Assembly: GCA_963920575.1 (NCBI GenBank) | Contig: OY986971.1 | Span: 1,178,001 to 1,242,000, forward strand | Reading direction: 5' to 3' | Origin: Narthecium ossifragum | Lineage: Eukaryota > Streptophyta > Magnoliopsida > Dioscoreales > Nartheciaceae | Length of the DNA stretch: 64,000 bases | Shown: one piece after another, positions 1 to 11,234 of the stretch | Layout: the number at the start of each line of letters is the position of its first letter | How positions within the stretch are numbered: the first letter of the stretch is position 1 | Program-made: the position numbers and the translations under genes | Notes under the pieces: generated by a model | Seen by the model: only the letters and a program-made list of their open reading frames with translations | Databases searched by the model: none | Told to the model about the DNA's origin: nothing

Positions 1-420
1 CTGCCTCCCAGCTACACAGGAACGCCCCACGGGCGTTGATCTGGAAGGACCCCATTCCTCTACGGCGGTGGTGGCGATCAGGGGTTACTTGGGGTCGAGG
101 ACACCGGTGCTGTGGACGAGGATGGATCCGTAGTTTTAAGAGGCTCTGTTCCTCTTAAGCTCTGTTCCTTCTCATAGTAGAGTTCCACCAGCGTCATCAT
201 CCTTCTCGCCATTGACCTCGCCATGGCCTCCACTGCCGCCGTGAACGCCCCGTACCTTGGGCGCATCGTCTCCACCAACGTCGTCGTCACCGCCACGATG
301 CATGGGGGGAAGCAAGGTGCATGCTGAGGTGTGCCGGATCTAGCCGCGGCCGGCGAGGGGTGCATCAACGACCTGAACGGAGTAGCAGGAGCAGGCGACA
401 GGGTCGAGTACCACTCATAC
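1..420 (-). other. GC-rich relic, possible gene fragment
   Basis: This stretch is GC-rich compared with the DNA to its right. On the minus strand a frame from 368 down to 78 stays open for 96 codons and reads like a helical protein segment (for example TAAVEAMARSMARRMM). I do not recognise a family. No promoter or splice structure is visible and the fragment ends at a hairpin element, so it may be part of a decayed or captured gene that runs off the window's left edge. Confidence 0.2.
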
Positions 421-665
421 TCAGTATTTTAAGGAAAAAGATCTGTGTACATGGGATGTACCCATGTACACAGATCTCCACCGTTGGATTGAACCGGGCA
501 CGAATCCGGGCACGAATCCCGGTTCAATCCAACGGTGGTGTCGCTCAAGGGCATTTTTGTGATGACAACGGTGCTGATTAAGATCAATCCGGGCACGAAT
601 CCCGGTTCAATCCAACGGTGCTGATTTGGGTACATGCCAACGTGGCATGTACCCAAATCAGAACT
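421..665. mobile_element. Three-hairpin mini-element, copy 1
   Basis: Three near-perfect inverted repeats lie side by side. Positions 439-477 have a 17-bp stem around the loop ATGTA, with arms containing GTGTACATGGG. Positions 481-535 have an 18-bp stem (CCGTTGGATTGAACCGGG). Positions 622-660 have an 18-bp stem around ACG. Part of the second hairpin (CACGAATCCCGGTTCAATCC) is repeated at about 593-614. A segment at about 536-558 (GGTGTCGCTCAAGGGCATTT) is repeated at about 763-786. No ORF belongs to it. The same architecture recurs at 15270-15397, so it behaves like a short non-autonomous repeat. Confidence 0.55.
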
Positions 666-1610
666 CGTATTTTAATGCACCCAAGGAGAGATGCCAAGGA
701 GAGAGATAAAGAGCTGCCATCATAAGCATTAAATGCACCTGAGTGCATTAAATGCAATGAACGGTGGTGTCGTTCAAGGGCATTTTTGCCTTAAAAAGTC
801 AAAATTGGCTTAATATGTAAATGAAACTGAAAACGGATTGATTTTGTAAAACCAATAAAGAAGTGGATTTAAAATGTAAAATACTCGAAAGAAGGGAAAG
901 AAAAGGAGATATCTATCCATCCTACTGCTATATATTTAGACTAGTTTGTGCCCACTCAAAAAAGTTTTTTTTTCTTCTTCTTCTAATTAATTATTGTTCT
1001 AATTTTAGTTATATATACATTTCACTAAAAAATTTCAATTTTACGCATATGTTACTATATTTTTCATAATTACATGTCCCCCCGTCAAATTGATTAGATT
1101 TTTGTCAAATACGTGACCATGGTTTTTTTTTCATGCAATATCCATGAAATATCTACAGAATATACTCTCACAGTGTTAATTAAGATCAAGGTTACGGTGG
1201 AAGATGAATTTACTTAAATGTCATCACATACCTACCCGCAAATGGCTATATGCAAACTCTAGATTTAATAAGAAGAGGTGGTTTAGTAACATTTTCGAGT
1301 TTGGTTTTTTTTTTTTTTACCTTAGTTAAGCTAGATTAACCGTCGGAGGTCGACTGAGTGAGCGTATTTTGAGAGAATTTCATCTATTTGGTGGGAATAT
1401 GTAATTATGAATGGGCATATATGAAAATCCAAATTTTGAGCGAAATATATATAAATTCCCTTCTATCTAACATGTGAATTTGATGTGGACTTTTAATAAA
1501 AACAAGTGGAAAATAAATTATCTGAATCTTATTTAGACTAAGAGCCATGATACTAAGCCGAAAATAAATTGGGTCGGCGTTTTGCCGACCCGGCATGGTG
1601 CACAATGATT
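666..1610. other. AT-rich intergenic DNA
   Basis: I see no gene here. The stretch is AT-rich, with a T-run near 1306-1318 and one short direct repeat of the mini-element to its left (about 763-786). Confidence 0.5.
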
Positions 1611-1620
1611 GGGCACCGCT

Positions 1621-1791
1621 GATGTGGTCCAAAAGTCCTCCCCGGAGTTCCCCACCGCTTGCCAGGTTTGCCAGGCCGTCTACGACCACCGCCTCGCCGA
1701 GACCAGCCATGCCTTCCCCGGCGTGCGGCCCTACTAGCTCACCGACGCCGTCACCCGCCTTTGCCCCGCCGTCTCCCTTGTGCACCGCTAG
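1621..1791 (+). pseudogene. Short exon-like relic, unknown gene
   Basis: In the frame starting at 1621 the translation looks like real coding sequence (for example EFPTACQVCQAVYDHRLAET) with G/C-ending codons typical of monocot genes. It contains an in-frame TAG at 1735-1737 and a second TAG at 1789-1791. The surrounding DNA is AT-rich and non-coding. I do not recognise the family. It looks like a captured or retroposed exon fragment with one nonsense change. Confidence 0.3.
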
Positions 1792-1799
1792 GAGAATGA

Positions 1800-3160
1800 A
1801 GTGCATGCATATATGTGTAATATATAATGGCGAAACTAGAGGGGTTGAAATACAATGTATCAAAGGATGTGGCATATTTATTTATTCAGGAAACCTTAAG
1901 GAGAATAAGGCAGAGAAGATGTGTTTACATGTACATGATTCAAAAATTGGATAAAACCAATAGAAAAGTTTGATGAACATGTTGGTGCACATAACAGTTT
2001 TCATAATGAAGCAAGAGAAAAATGTGAAACACTCAGAAATCAAAGGCAAAATGTATCGCACATATTTTTCGCACATGAGCATAACCAAGAGAATGCATAT
2101 CGCATTCGTTTAACAGCGGTTTTAGATTGTATTCGTTTCATTTTGAAACTATTGAAAACGAAGTCATTTTGAAACCATTTAGAACGAAGTCATTTTACAA
2201 CATTTTTAAAAAATACAAAAACATTGGATCCAACTTCCACCTCTCAATCATGACACATAGTATGGTACATATATTTTAATATTTGTATTGTTTTTATTTT
2301 TTAATGTTCGATATTGTAAATTTAAGGTATCATTTGTATTAATTAAAAAAAAATTTGATCATTTTGTTTTAGATTTCATCCCCTTATAGGTCTCATCATG
2401 TTCCGCCATTGGCAATATATGTACAATATATGTATGTGTGAGGGCGAGAATGAAGTGGGATCAGGTGTCCAATGGGGATTGGGCTGAGCACTATGACAGG
2501 TGGCCGTGTTATGAGTTAGTAAGCTATAAAACTCAAACCATCCGATCACCTTAACCTCATTAATACACACCGCCCCTCCGACCCCATTTATAAAATTTCA
2601 TTTATCCCCCCCCCTCCCCCCCCACCCCTTCAGCCGCAATAATTGACTTTCCCTTCTCTTTGTTTTCTCTCAATTTTATTTTTTTTTCTTAGTTTCATTT
2701 CTTTTGTTTTTTCATTGTTTTGTTTCTTTTACCTGTTTTCTTTATTCTTTTTATCAATTTTATTTTTTTTTGTTATAAGTTTTTTTCTTGGATAAACAGT
2801 TTGTTTATTTTTTAGTTGTAGATTTTGAGAGTCATTATTTAATTTTTAAAAAAAATATAAAAATATGGATCAAAATAAAATATATATATATGAAAATAAT
2901 AAAAATACTAATAATTAAAAAATGCATTGTGTTTTATGAAAAGTCTCCAAGCTAATATTGATTTAATCATGTTCAAGGAAGAGTACATGTAACAATACAC
3001 CAAAAAGAGATACACAAAGATATATAAAAATACAAATTCTAATCAATATTGCCTCCAAATTCTGCTCCCGGTGCGTTTGGTGTAGTACCTATTACTTCGT
3101 ACCACAAATAAACACGTGTCGTATAACTAGTGGCCCATCCTTTAGCTTCGTACGATGAAT
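1800..3160. other. AT-rich intergenic DNA
   Basis: No gene is supported. The region has long A/T runs, a C-rich tract near 2607-2632 and T-rich tracts at 2680-2800. Short open frames here lack coding character. Confidence 0.5.
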
Positions 3161-3164
3161 GTTG

Positions 3165-3671
3165 TCACCACCACGTTGGAATAGGTGGTACAAGGTAATG
3201 AGGGTGTAAAAAAACTCGCACGAAGTGATTGTCAACATGAGCAATAGCTATTTCTCGACGCTCTTGGTTTGGAACTGGAGGAGTACTTAATGGTAAGTGA
3301 GTAAAACAACTCCTAACATTCAAATCAAATGTATGCAGTACAATGTTGTACATTGATGCGATGATAATTCCCAAAGGCATAGAGTCCATCTAATATATCT
3401 CTGGTGCCCACGGCTCAAACCAATTCAGTGAGAATAATAGATTAGCTACCAATTTCCAATCTGGATAAAGCTGATTATATAAATCCTTATTTTGTTGAAT
3501 CTCTTCCATGAGCTCAAATCGTACTTGAAACCAACCATTTTCACCATACCCAATTAGTGCAACTATCGCCCTAAATCCACAATGACCATCAGGTTGAACA
3601 TCAATAGTGTGAGAAATATAACGCGTGCGACTAGCCGTTTCGACCGGCTCGACGAGCCCGACAAGATTCAT
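3165..3671 (-). pseudogene. OTU-like cysteine protease relic (transposon-type)
   Basis: One minus-strand frame runs from 3671 to 3165 and is broken by a single stop at 3390-3392. The first part contains QPDGHCGFRAIVALIGYGE, which matches the Asp-Gly-x-Cys active-site block of OTU-family deubiquitinating proteases. The second part contains the expected His region (VDNHFVRVFLHPHYLVPPI). In plants this OTU subtype often occurs in Mutator-like and FAR1-related transposon proteins or their relatives. The stop falls at IY*MDSM, where relatives as I recall them carry Trp, so TGG to TAG is a likely cause. Activity is unlikely. A domesticated gene using an upstream exon is an alternative, but the flanks show none. 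Confidence 0.6.
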
Positions 3672-5077
3672 CGGAGATCGAAAATCTCTCCATGACTTGG
3701 GCCTTTAAATCGCCAAATTCATTTTCCTTATGCCCTAAATTTTCATTAAATAAAATTGAAAAAAAAAAGAAAAAACAAAGAAACATATAACAATGAAGAA
3801 CAATGAAGAGGGGGGTATAATAGTAAATTTCAATGGGATGATGCTGGTGTCGGGGGTATAATTGCTATTCTATACATGATTTTGTGGATGACAGCAAGTA
3901 ATCGAAATGTACCAATTATAAAACATCCCATTATATTTAGAATACTAAACGATGACTTGACTTCAGCTTAATAAGTTAATTAAGCTAGAGGAATCAAACT
4001 CCATACCACCTATTCTGAATCTTCCATTGGCTAGCTAATATGGAAAAGAGTGTTAAAAGAAAACTATCATCTCATGATCTCGTCTGACGCAAGGCATGCC
4101 TATGCCATCTTCTTCCTCCCCCCTCTTTTTTTTCACTTAGTTGGGCATGAAGACCGGGTACAATCAAATTGGGCTGCACATCAGCCCTAACGGAAGGTAT
4201 ATCCACCACTAGGCACAATACTACCCCACAGCTAGTCCAACAGCCTTCCTTGCTGGCCCATCGACCACAAGGTTTCAAGATCTCCGTATAAAATAGAAAA
4301 CAACCCCTTCAAAATTGACAATCTAACGCCCATACGCCTATGTCATCTTCTTTCGCTGAGACAAGCAAAGACAAACCGGCCCATGTTGATTCCCCGATAT
4401 ATTATCCATCAATCTACACATTATTGGCAGAGGATTGAAGGCCGATGCATTTGAATATATCCAATATAGCTCTCTCTCATGAACATGACGATGCCAGATA
4501 AGACTTTTAGATGAGAGAGAGTTGTTCGAATCTAGCTAATACAGCAGCATACGGCAAAGAGAAAACAAACCTCCCATGTGCTTTCTTGCATTGTATAATA
4601 TACTCTCCAAAGCTGTCATCTAGGGTAGTAAATTGATACAAAGTTTCCTGTATTAAGACTTTCTTCTTTTTCTTATTTCAAGGATAAGTTCAAGCCAGAC
4701 TCCACAGCTTAAAAACAAAAAACCCACTAAACAAATTATTTTAGGACAGGCTCCACGGGGTTCACTGTCAAAAAATAAAGATAGTAATCTAGCTTTCCTC
4801 GCAATCCAGTCGGCTACTACTCTGAATACATTCTCATGATTTATATGTAACACTAAACAAATTATTGCACAGAGTCCCTCAAAGAAACGAATGACCTAAC
4901 CAACTTAAACATCTAGAGCACATGAGAAAATAATGCAACCAACCAGCCCCAAATTCATAAATTTGTTTAGTAGACATTGTGACAAAGTCTAATATACAGG
5001 ATATGCTTTTCTTATTGCGAGAGTAACTAGTTAATAAGTGCATATGGTGGCGATGGCGACAGTGAGGTAATATTGGA
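3672..5077. other. Intergenic DNA without recognisable gene
   Basis: I see no gene. There are several short minus-strand open frames without coding character (for example 4072-4278 and 4653-4853). The 4680-4860 stretch may be old retroelement sequence, but I cannot assign it. Confidence 0.4.
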
Positions 5078-5310
5078 TGTGCTAAGAATATTCTTAGGTT
5101 ATCCTAAGCATATTCTGATATTCCACTATACATGTTATTAATATGTTTGATCCTACTATAATTGGATCATTGATTTCTTGTATTACTAGTACTTAGGCAG
5201 CCTCCATTTGCTATATAAAGGCTGCTCTTGTACATTGCAGGGACGGGCAGAAATACAATTCATATTCTACAGTTTTTTGTGCTTCTATTACTTCAATATG
5301 GTATCAAAGC
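5078..5310 (+). mobile_element. Copia-type LTR with primer-binding site
   Basis: The stretch starts with TGTGCTAAGAATATTC, has a TATA box (CTATATAAAG) at 5211-5220, and ends ...CTTCA at 5295. TGGTATCAAAGC follows at 5299-5310 and matches the plant primer-binding site complementary to initiator Met-tRNA. This gives a roughly 218-bp 5' LTR. No gag/pol frame follows, so only the left part of a copia-type or TRIM-like element remains. A second PBS-like string (TTGGTATCAAAGC) near 5602-5614 may be another remnant. Confidence 0.55.
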
Positions 5311-6780
5311 AATATCATCGTAATATATAAAAGTGAATCATAAGTCAAAGATACAGAATCAGTTTTCCTTTTTTAATGACAGATCATTTCACAGATTGAT
5401 TTTAGCACCATGATAATAACAACCAATGAAAAGTTTCCAATATAGGTTTAAATCCTAAGAAAAAAATCCATTCATCAAATCCTCAACTCAGTAGTTTACG
5501 GTTTTCCGAACTTCTCTTTCGCCGTTCTCCTTTCATGTTGATTAGGTAGTTAATTTAGCAGCGAGCTGGCCATCAATGGTAGCAGCGGGTTAGCCTTTTG
5601 TTTTGGTATCAAAGCTATGTCCGGCATAACATGTGTTTCAATTGATTTCAATCAAGATGCATTCACTATGCCCTTGTTTTAGCCACCTAAATGTAAACTA
5701 TACCTACTATCCCCCACAACAGAGATACCAGTGTGGTGGCCTGGCGCAGTTAAATACTTGTAAGCTCTGCCAGCAACCATTAATGCGTGCAGCAACAATT
5801 TCGTGAGGATTCAAATATCTAAATTAATGTCATTTCTGTTTTAATCATTTTAGAGTTTGTAGTGATGAATTTGTTGCATCAGTTGTCAGATATATTGCTT
5901 TTTAGAGCCGATGGTCAACTAATAAACCTTATATATTGTCTTCTTCCTAGAAGAATATATATAGTTGTACCAAATACATATAATATATATTTTTTAAACC
6001 TTGCTTATTTTCCACAAGCTCCTGCTGCTACACCACACCACACCAATACACCATGTGTTGTGAATGAATAGTAGACTGAAGCAAACAAGTTAGTGCTGTT
6101 CTTCAATGTTAAAATTAAAGGATAACACTGCCTGCCTTGCCTATAATTTCTTTCTATATACAGCTCATTATATATTGCTGCAGTTTATATTTTGATATCA
6201 AAATGACTTGATGCCAGGATGCATAAGAATTTTAGCTATATATATAGGTCGCAAGAGAAGAGAGGCAACGTTAATTACCAGATTAAAGGGTCGGTCATTA
6301 TAATCCAAAAAATAATTTTTTAGATTAATCTACTAATACTAGTAGGATTTTTCACTTTGGGATTTGGCATGACCTACGTACATATGGGAGAGGTATTAAA
6401 TTAATTAATCATAGGGTAATTAGGTGCATAAACAATTCACCAGCTGCATGCATCCCATCATCCGCTGTGATTGCCGACGCCGTCACTACACAAACAAGTT
6501 AAAAAGTCGTCTTTTAAACCCGAGAGTTAAGTTAGTTTGGCCTTATTGAGATTGATATGTTTATTATGGGAGTAGTTGATGATCAGAGTGGAATATTTAA
6601 GGTCTAATATTCTATGTTAGGGAATGATGTATCTATGAATTTTAAGGTGACTATTTGCGACGGTGTGGATTGTCTCGAATGACGCGGATTGATGTGATGT
6701 TTGCTCCTTTGGGGTTTTGAACGGCAACACCGCGATGAGATCATTAATGATCCATCGGCATCTCTTATTGTTTAATAATT
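5311..6780. other. Intergenic DNA, possible retroelement debris
   Basis: No coding frame is convincing. The only landmark is the PBS-like string near 5602. The rest is AT-rich. Confidence 0.4.
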
Positions 6781-7131
6781 AGGCTGATTCTAAATACACC
6801 TCTATTAGTACTAAGTATATCTTAAAATTTAATAAATGCCCAAACTACCATCATCTTCTTCTTCCCAAAGCAGTGGTGGTGGTTTGGGGTGGAGGCAGCG
6901 GCTGGCTGCGGTAGATGGTCGGGGGATAGAGGAGGTGGTGTGGGGATGCTACCGTGTTGATGGTGGTGATGGTCATGGAGATGGCGGCGATGGTGGTGAT
7001 CGAGATGATGGTGGTGACGGCGGCGATGATGGTAGTGGTAAGTGGTGGTGGTGGTAGTGAGGATGGCGGCGGCGACGAGGACGGCTCTAGGTGGTGGAGG
7101 CGGCGGCGGGTGGTGGTGGTGATGGAGGCGA

Positions 7132-7292
7132 CAGTGAGTGGTGATGATAGTGAGGACGGCGGTGGCAACGGGAATGGCTCTAGGTGAGGGCATAGGGTAA
7201 AGATGGTGGTGGCCATGGGCCCATGGAGAGAGGATGATAAGTGGGGCATTTAAGATATTTTCTATTTGAATGGGGTGTGTGTATAGTAATAG
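7132..7292 (+). repeat. Direct repeat copy A (pairs with 7681-7840)
   Basis: The copy starts at CAGTGAGTGGTGATGATAG and ends at GTATAGTAATA. It is nearly identical to 7681-7840, with only a few substitutions. The two copies are in the same orientation about 390 bp apart, which fits a recent internal duplication. Confidence 0.7.
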
Positions 7293-7680
7293 GGTGCGGC
7301 TATCCGCACCACGTTTTCAATTCAACACACCACACTTCCTGATTTTTTTCATTTTTTGAAAAAAATAATTAAAAAACCCTAAACTACCCTCATCCCCTAC
7401 CTCCCCCTCTCCTCCCATCCCACCCTCACCTCCTTCACCACCCCCCACCACGCTGGCAGCCACCGTCGCCCGCCGTCGCCTTCTCACCCCGGCTCCCGCA
7501 GTCGTTGCCGCCCACGCCCGTGGGAGGAAGGGAGAGAGAGAGAGAGGGAGAGGGGTGGTCGCCGCCGTCGCCCTCGGGAGAGAGAAGGGGGGGGGGGGGT
7601 GTCGCCGCCGTCGCCCGCGGGAGAGAGAGAGAGAGGGGGGGGGGGGGTCGCCGTCGCCCGCGGGAGAGAGAGAGGGGGGG

Positions 7681-7840
7681 CAGTGAGTGGTGATGATAGT
7701 GAGGACGGCGGCGGCAACGGGGATGGCTCTGGGTGGGGGCATAGGGTAAAGATCGTGGTGGCCATGGGCCCATGGAGAGAGGATGATAAGTGGGGCATTT
7801 ATGATATTTTCTATTTGAATGGGGTGTGTGTATAGTAATA
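7681..7840 (+). repeat. Direct repeat copy B (pairs with 7132-7292)
   Basis: Second copy of the roughly 160-bp repeat at 7132-7292. The 3' part (GTGGGGCATTT through TGTATAGTAATA) is almost unchanged. It is followed directly by the right inverted-repeat end of the composite element. Confidence 0.7.
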
Positions 7841-8265
7841 ATAAAGATGTATTTAGAATCCTCCCAATTATTAATAGGTGCCTGGAATTTGGAAATTAAT
7901 TGATGGCTCTTATCCTTCTCGATCTCTTTGCATTGGAAGTTGGGACCCATTTTCTTCCCAGGTCAAAGAACTGAATTTGGTTTTAATAGACTCCACTCAC
8001 CTACAGTACTGCACTGAAAATTAGCTACAAGTACATATATTGATTTGCTTCCAGAAGCAGAACTTATATATCTAAGATTCTAAAATTAAGAGCAGATATG
8101 GAAACGAAAATTACGTTTTATATGAAGAAGCAAACAATACATGGGTGATACAAAATATAGTGGAACATACAACCGGCATATAGTGGAAGATACAGCCAGA
8201 ATATAGTAAAACATACAAGCGGAATATAGTGAAACAGTACATGAGCATGCGAACGACGGCGGCGA

Positions 8266-8697
8266 TCAAAAAGCAAGCTGGAGAGAGGCGCCAAGACAGT
8301 AGGTGGCGATGGTGCCCGCGACCACCATCCACATGAGCATGCGAATGACGGTGGATGATCCCTGGCGAGCAGCGCACGTCCCACCCACCAATGCCAAATA
8401 ATAGCCGACAAACGTCGCCACCAGCACAAAGGTAACCAAGGCCATCGCAACGTAGCACTTGTAGAGTGCTGGCTTGTGCCCCTGGGTGAGTGGGAAGCTT
8501 AATTTGGTAACTGCAGAGATACCCATCAGCGCCACCAGACTGACGGAGGACTTGGACACCCCGAGCTCCCTGCGTGCCGGATGGGTGGTGGGCTGCCGCA
8601 TCTTGGGGTTCTCCTCCGATGCGGCCGGGTCACCGTTGGAATATGGAACTCCACTGTTGCCATTCTCGATATCATCATGCCCGGGAGTGTTCGCCAT
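8266..8697 (-). CDS. Small membrane protein of a local family, copy 1
   Basis: Single-exon gene of 143 residues. The N-terminal 50 residues are hydrophilic (MANTPGHDDIENGN...). Three hydrophobic stretches follow, at about residues 53-72, 80-107 and 118-140, so I predict three membrane segments with a short cysteine-containing loop (GGTCAARQGSS) before the last. The family is unknown to me and I assign no function. Two closely related genes lie at 16192-16632 and 27326-27766 in the same orientation. This is the most divergent copy (for example ALYKCYVAMALVTFVL against TLYKCYAAMALVTFVL). A TATA-like CTATAAATA lies at 8827-8835, about 130 bp upstream of the ATG. The start at 8697 is chosen because MANTPGHD aligns with MADTPGHD of the other copies. 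Confidence 0.7.
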   Translation of the reverse strand: MANTPGHDDIENGNSGVPYSNGDPAASEENPKMRQPTTHPARRELGVSKSSVSLVALMGISAVTKLSFPLTQGHKPALYKCYVAMALVTFVLVATFVGYYLALVGGTCAARQGSSTVIRMLMWMVVAGTIATYCLGASLQLAF

Positions 8698-8826
8698 TAA
8701 TTGCTGCCTGTTATATAAGAAAGAGATCCAAATTGGTTTAGGCCAAAAAAAGAAAATCTACCTGTGTACTTTACCTCCTGTGCTTTTGCTGCCTGTCATA
8801 TAGGCCGATTGATAAGAAGAGATAAA

Positions 8827-8835
8827 TATTTATAG
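8827..8835 (-). promoter_or_regulatory. TATA box of membrane-protein copy 1
   Basis: CTATAAATA on the minus strand, about 130 bp upstream of the ATG at 8697. The equivalent box of copy 3 is at 27945-27954; copy 2 has lost it. Confidence 0.45.
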
Positions 8836-10560
8836 ATGGTTTGGGTTATTTTATTTTAATATTAACTTGTTTTTATATAATTACTTAAGATTTTAAGTTT
8901 AGTGATTAGAGTTTTCATTATAATATAAGAACCCGGAGGTCCTATGTTCAAAGGTCCATTGTTCAAACCCTATAACATGTATTTCCGCCACCACTAAAAC
9001 TCATATTCACAAATACTGTTTACGTTGGGCGTCTTTAGATACCAAAATGATAATTCTTCAAACTACATGTATCAAAATGATATTATCCTTTAGATATATT
9101 ATTATATTACGTGCATGCAAAACAAATCTGATTTATGTCTTTATTTTTTTATTTTTCTTTTTTTTGAATACATGAACCCGTAAACTAATAATAACTCAAC
9201 TCAGTCTGGTGACCTAGCCGTCCCTGGATTACGATTTATTACATCTCCATCCAACGCCTCTGTTACCCCTGAAACCTAACACCCAAAACTTAATTAGAAT
9301 TCTTTTTGTTTATGCAATAGCCAATAGGAGACGGAGAAATCCAACCCAAACTCCATTGACCATTCAAACATTTTGGAGTGGGATGATGGGCGGTCTTTAC
9401 TCTTCAGATACAAGTCTCTTACCTAAATTCGTCTATCCGTGAGCTCAATGCTAAGACTTTTCCAAACCATGTTCATTAATTAATTAGGTCACCTAGCTTG
9501 ACGTACTCATCAAATAAATAAATAAATTGTTAAAGCCATATAAGGCCTGAGTTTGGATTTATGTCGGCTACTTAATTAAATGGCGGGTGATCAAGGACTT
9601 CGATGTCGGTGTGGGAAGGAATCACAAATGAGGGAGCCGACGTACGCCATAAATGATGGAATGAAGGGCATTTGCAGGTGATGTAATGGACTGACGTCAA
9701 TGGCGGCTCCTCCAGATCCTCTCTCAGGCAGTGGCGTCAAAGCAGTGATCTCAAAGAAGAAATATAAGAAGACGGGATCCGAGATAATCGGATTAGTTTG
9801 ATCGGGATGGGTCTGTGTTTATAAATCTGATCCGATCGAGTTCGGATTGGACATATGGATCGAGATGTCTTATTCTAGCCACGGAGTTTCGGCGTTTTCG
9901 TTGGTAAAGCTAAGGATTACGTCAGCAATGGTGATGACTCATTGTGGAGCACAGTCAAAATTTTGACTGATTTGTGTTTTGACTGATTTGTGCAACACAC
10001 ATGCCCAGCTGGCCCAATGTGTTTGATGACCTCATTGTTGACACTGGAGAGTTGTGAAGCCTGGTGTGCTTTTTTTATCCAGCTCAGCTTAAAGTTTGAA
10101 TTTTGTGGCGAAGAGTGCAAGTTGGACTAATTGTACGACTGTCCGTTGCATATGAGCATATCAATTAACGCAATTAACGATGAGAGGGATGTGGCTGGCT
10201 TGTTTCGTCTTGTTTCGTCCTGAACTCCTGGTATTTTAGTCATTCTCTTAAAGCATTATCAATATGTTTTCTATCACGTTTCATATCCCTATATTTAAAA
10301 AATATTATTAAAAAACATCACATGACAGATTTCACATTCTTAAATCAATTTCCGATGTTATTTCTTAAAACCAATCTCATTCCTTAAAATTAGAGAATCT
10401 TAAAATTTAAAGAACAAGTATGGGGATAGAGAATCTGTTAGGTAATATTTTTTAGTCATATTTTTGGTTCAATTTATCAAAAACAAAAGAAAAAAAAAAA
10501 CATTGTGTATTTGAAGACTTTTGTTTAGCGAGCTGTTATATAGCGACCACCCTTACTCTC
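8836..10560. other. Intergenic DNA upstream of copy 1
   Basis: No other gene is seen. The segments at about 9764-9790 (AAGAAGACGGGATCCGAGAT) and about 9836-9930 resemble sequence near copy 2 (15588 and 16870-16930), so the family's duplicated unit included flanking DNA. The rest is AT-rich. Confidence 0.45.
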
Positions 10561-10562
10561 CC

Positions 10563-10790
10563 TAGGCCCTTGTTTGGTATGAGGTTAAGGGGGGATAACT
10601 CCTGTTATCTACATTCCTATTTCAAACATCAAAATCAATTATTACTATTTTATTCTCATTCCACCTACCTCCACCATTCTATTTTTTTCTATCCCTATTC
10701 TTTAACCCCATTTTTTCTAACCTTATTCTCCCTTTTAACTCTATTTTTTCTAACCTCATACTAAACAGAGTTAGAATTTAGGTCATCTAT
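10563..10790. mobile_element. MITE, Harbinger-like ends
   Basis: The left end CTTGTTTGGTATGAGGTTA and the right end TAACCTCATACTAAACAGAG are inverted repeats around a roughly 180-bp T/C-rich interior. GTTTGGT-type ends and short length are typical of PIF/Harbinger-derived MITEs. Related sequence occurs at 29668-29860 and, more decayed and inverted, at about 30780-30950. Confidence 0.5.
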
Positions 10791-11224
10791 ACATAGACGA
10801 TGCCAAATCCAATTCAAATTCAACTCACACTCGGACTAAGCTGGCAGGTTTCTAAGGCAGTAGTTCAATCCTCATTTTGGTCGCTGATATGCATGTCGAA
10901 ATTTAAAAATCCTTTAGACACAAAATAGTAAACCTCGAATTCTTCTTTCCAATTTCACTGTGGTTCAAACATTTTGCATACTTTTGTTAAGCTTAATTAA
11001 TTTCACTGTGGTTAGGTTATTTTACCGAACAGAGGGTGACAAAGGGATATTTTTAGACAATTTTGATATTTTTGAGAAAAATTTTGTACTTCAAAGATTC
11101 GAGGGATACTTTTGTAAATATAAAGGTTCTAAAGGATAGATATGCAATTAACTCTTTTTTTATTTTTACTGACCAATTTGACACAAGGCCCAAAATCAAA
11201 ATTGGAGCAGTGGGAAGCCGATAA
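10791..11224. other. Intergenic DNA
   Basis: I see nothing coding or structured in this stretch. Confidence 0.45.
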
Positions 11225-11234
11225 TTTAGCTTTT

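Larger units (their letters stand above)
6781..7866. mobile_element. Composite inverted-repeat element with GC-rich core
   Basis: The left end carries ATTCTAAATACACCTCTATT (from about 6787). The right end carries its approximate reverse complement (AAAGATGTATTTAGAAT, about 7843-7859), so the block looks like a TIR element. Inside, 7132-7292 and 7681-7840 are about 160-bp direct copies that include CCATGGGCCCATGGAGAGAG. Between them sit purine-rich GA/GGT tracts and G runs at about 7588-7600 and 7636-7647. The many open frames are low-complexity shadows of these repeats. The superfamily is not clear to me. Confidence 0.4.

Noticed and set aside
6822..7249. His- and Pro-rich minus-strand ORFs
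   Set aside because: Low-complexity translation of GGTGGTGAT repeats in a composite repeat; no family features.
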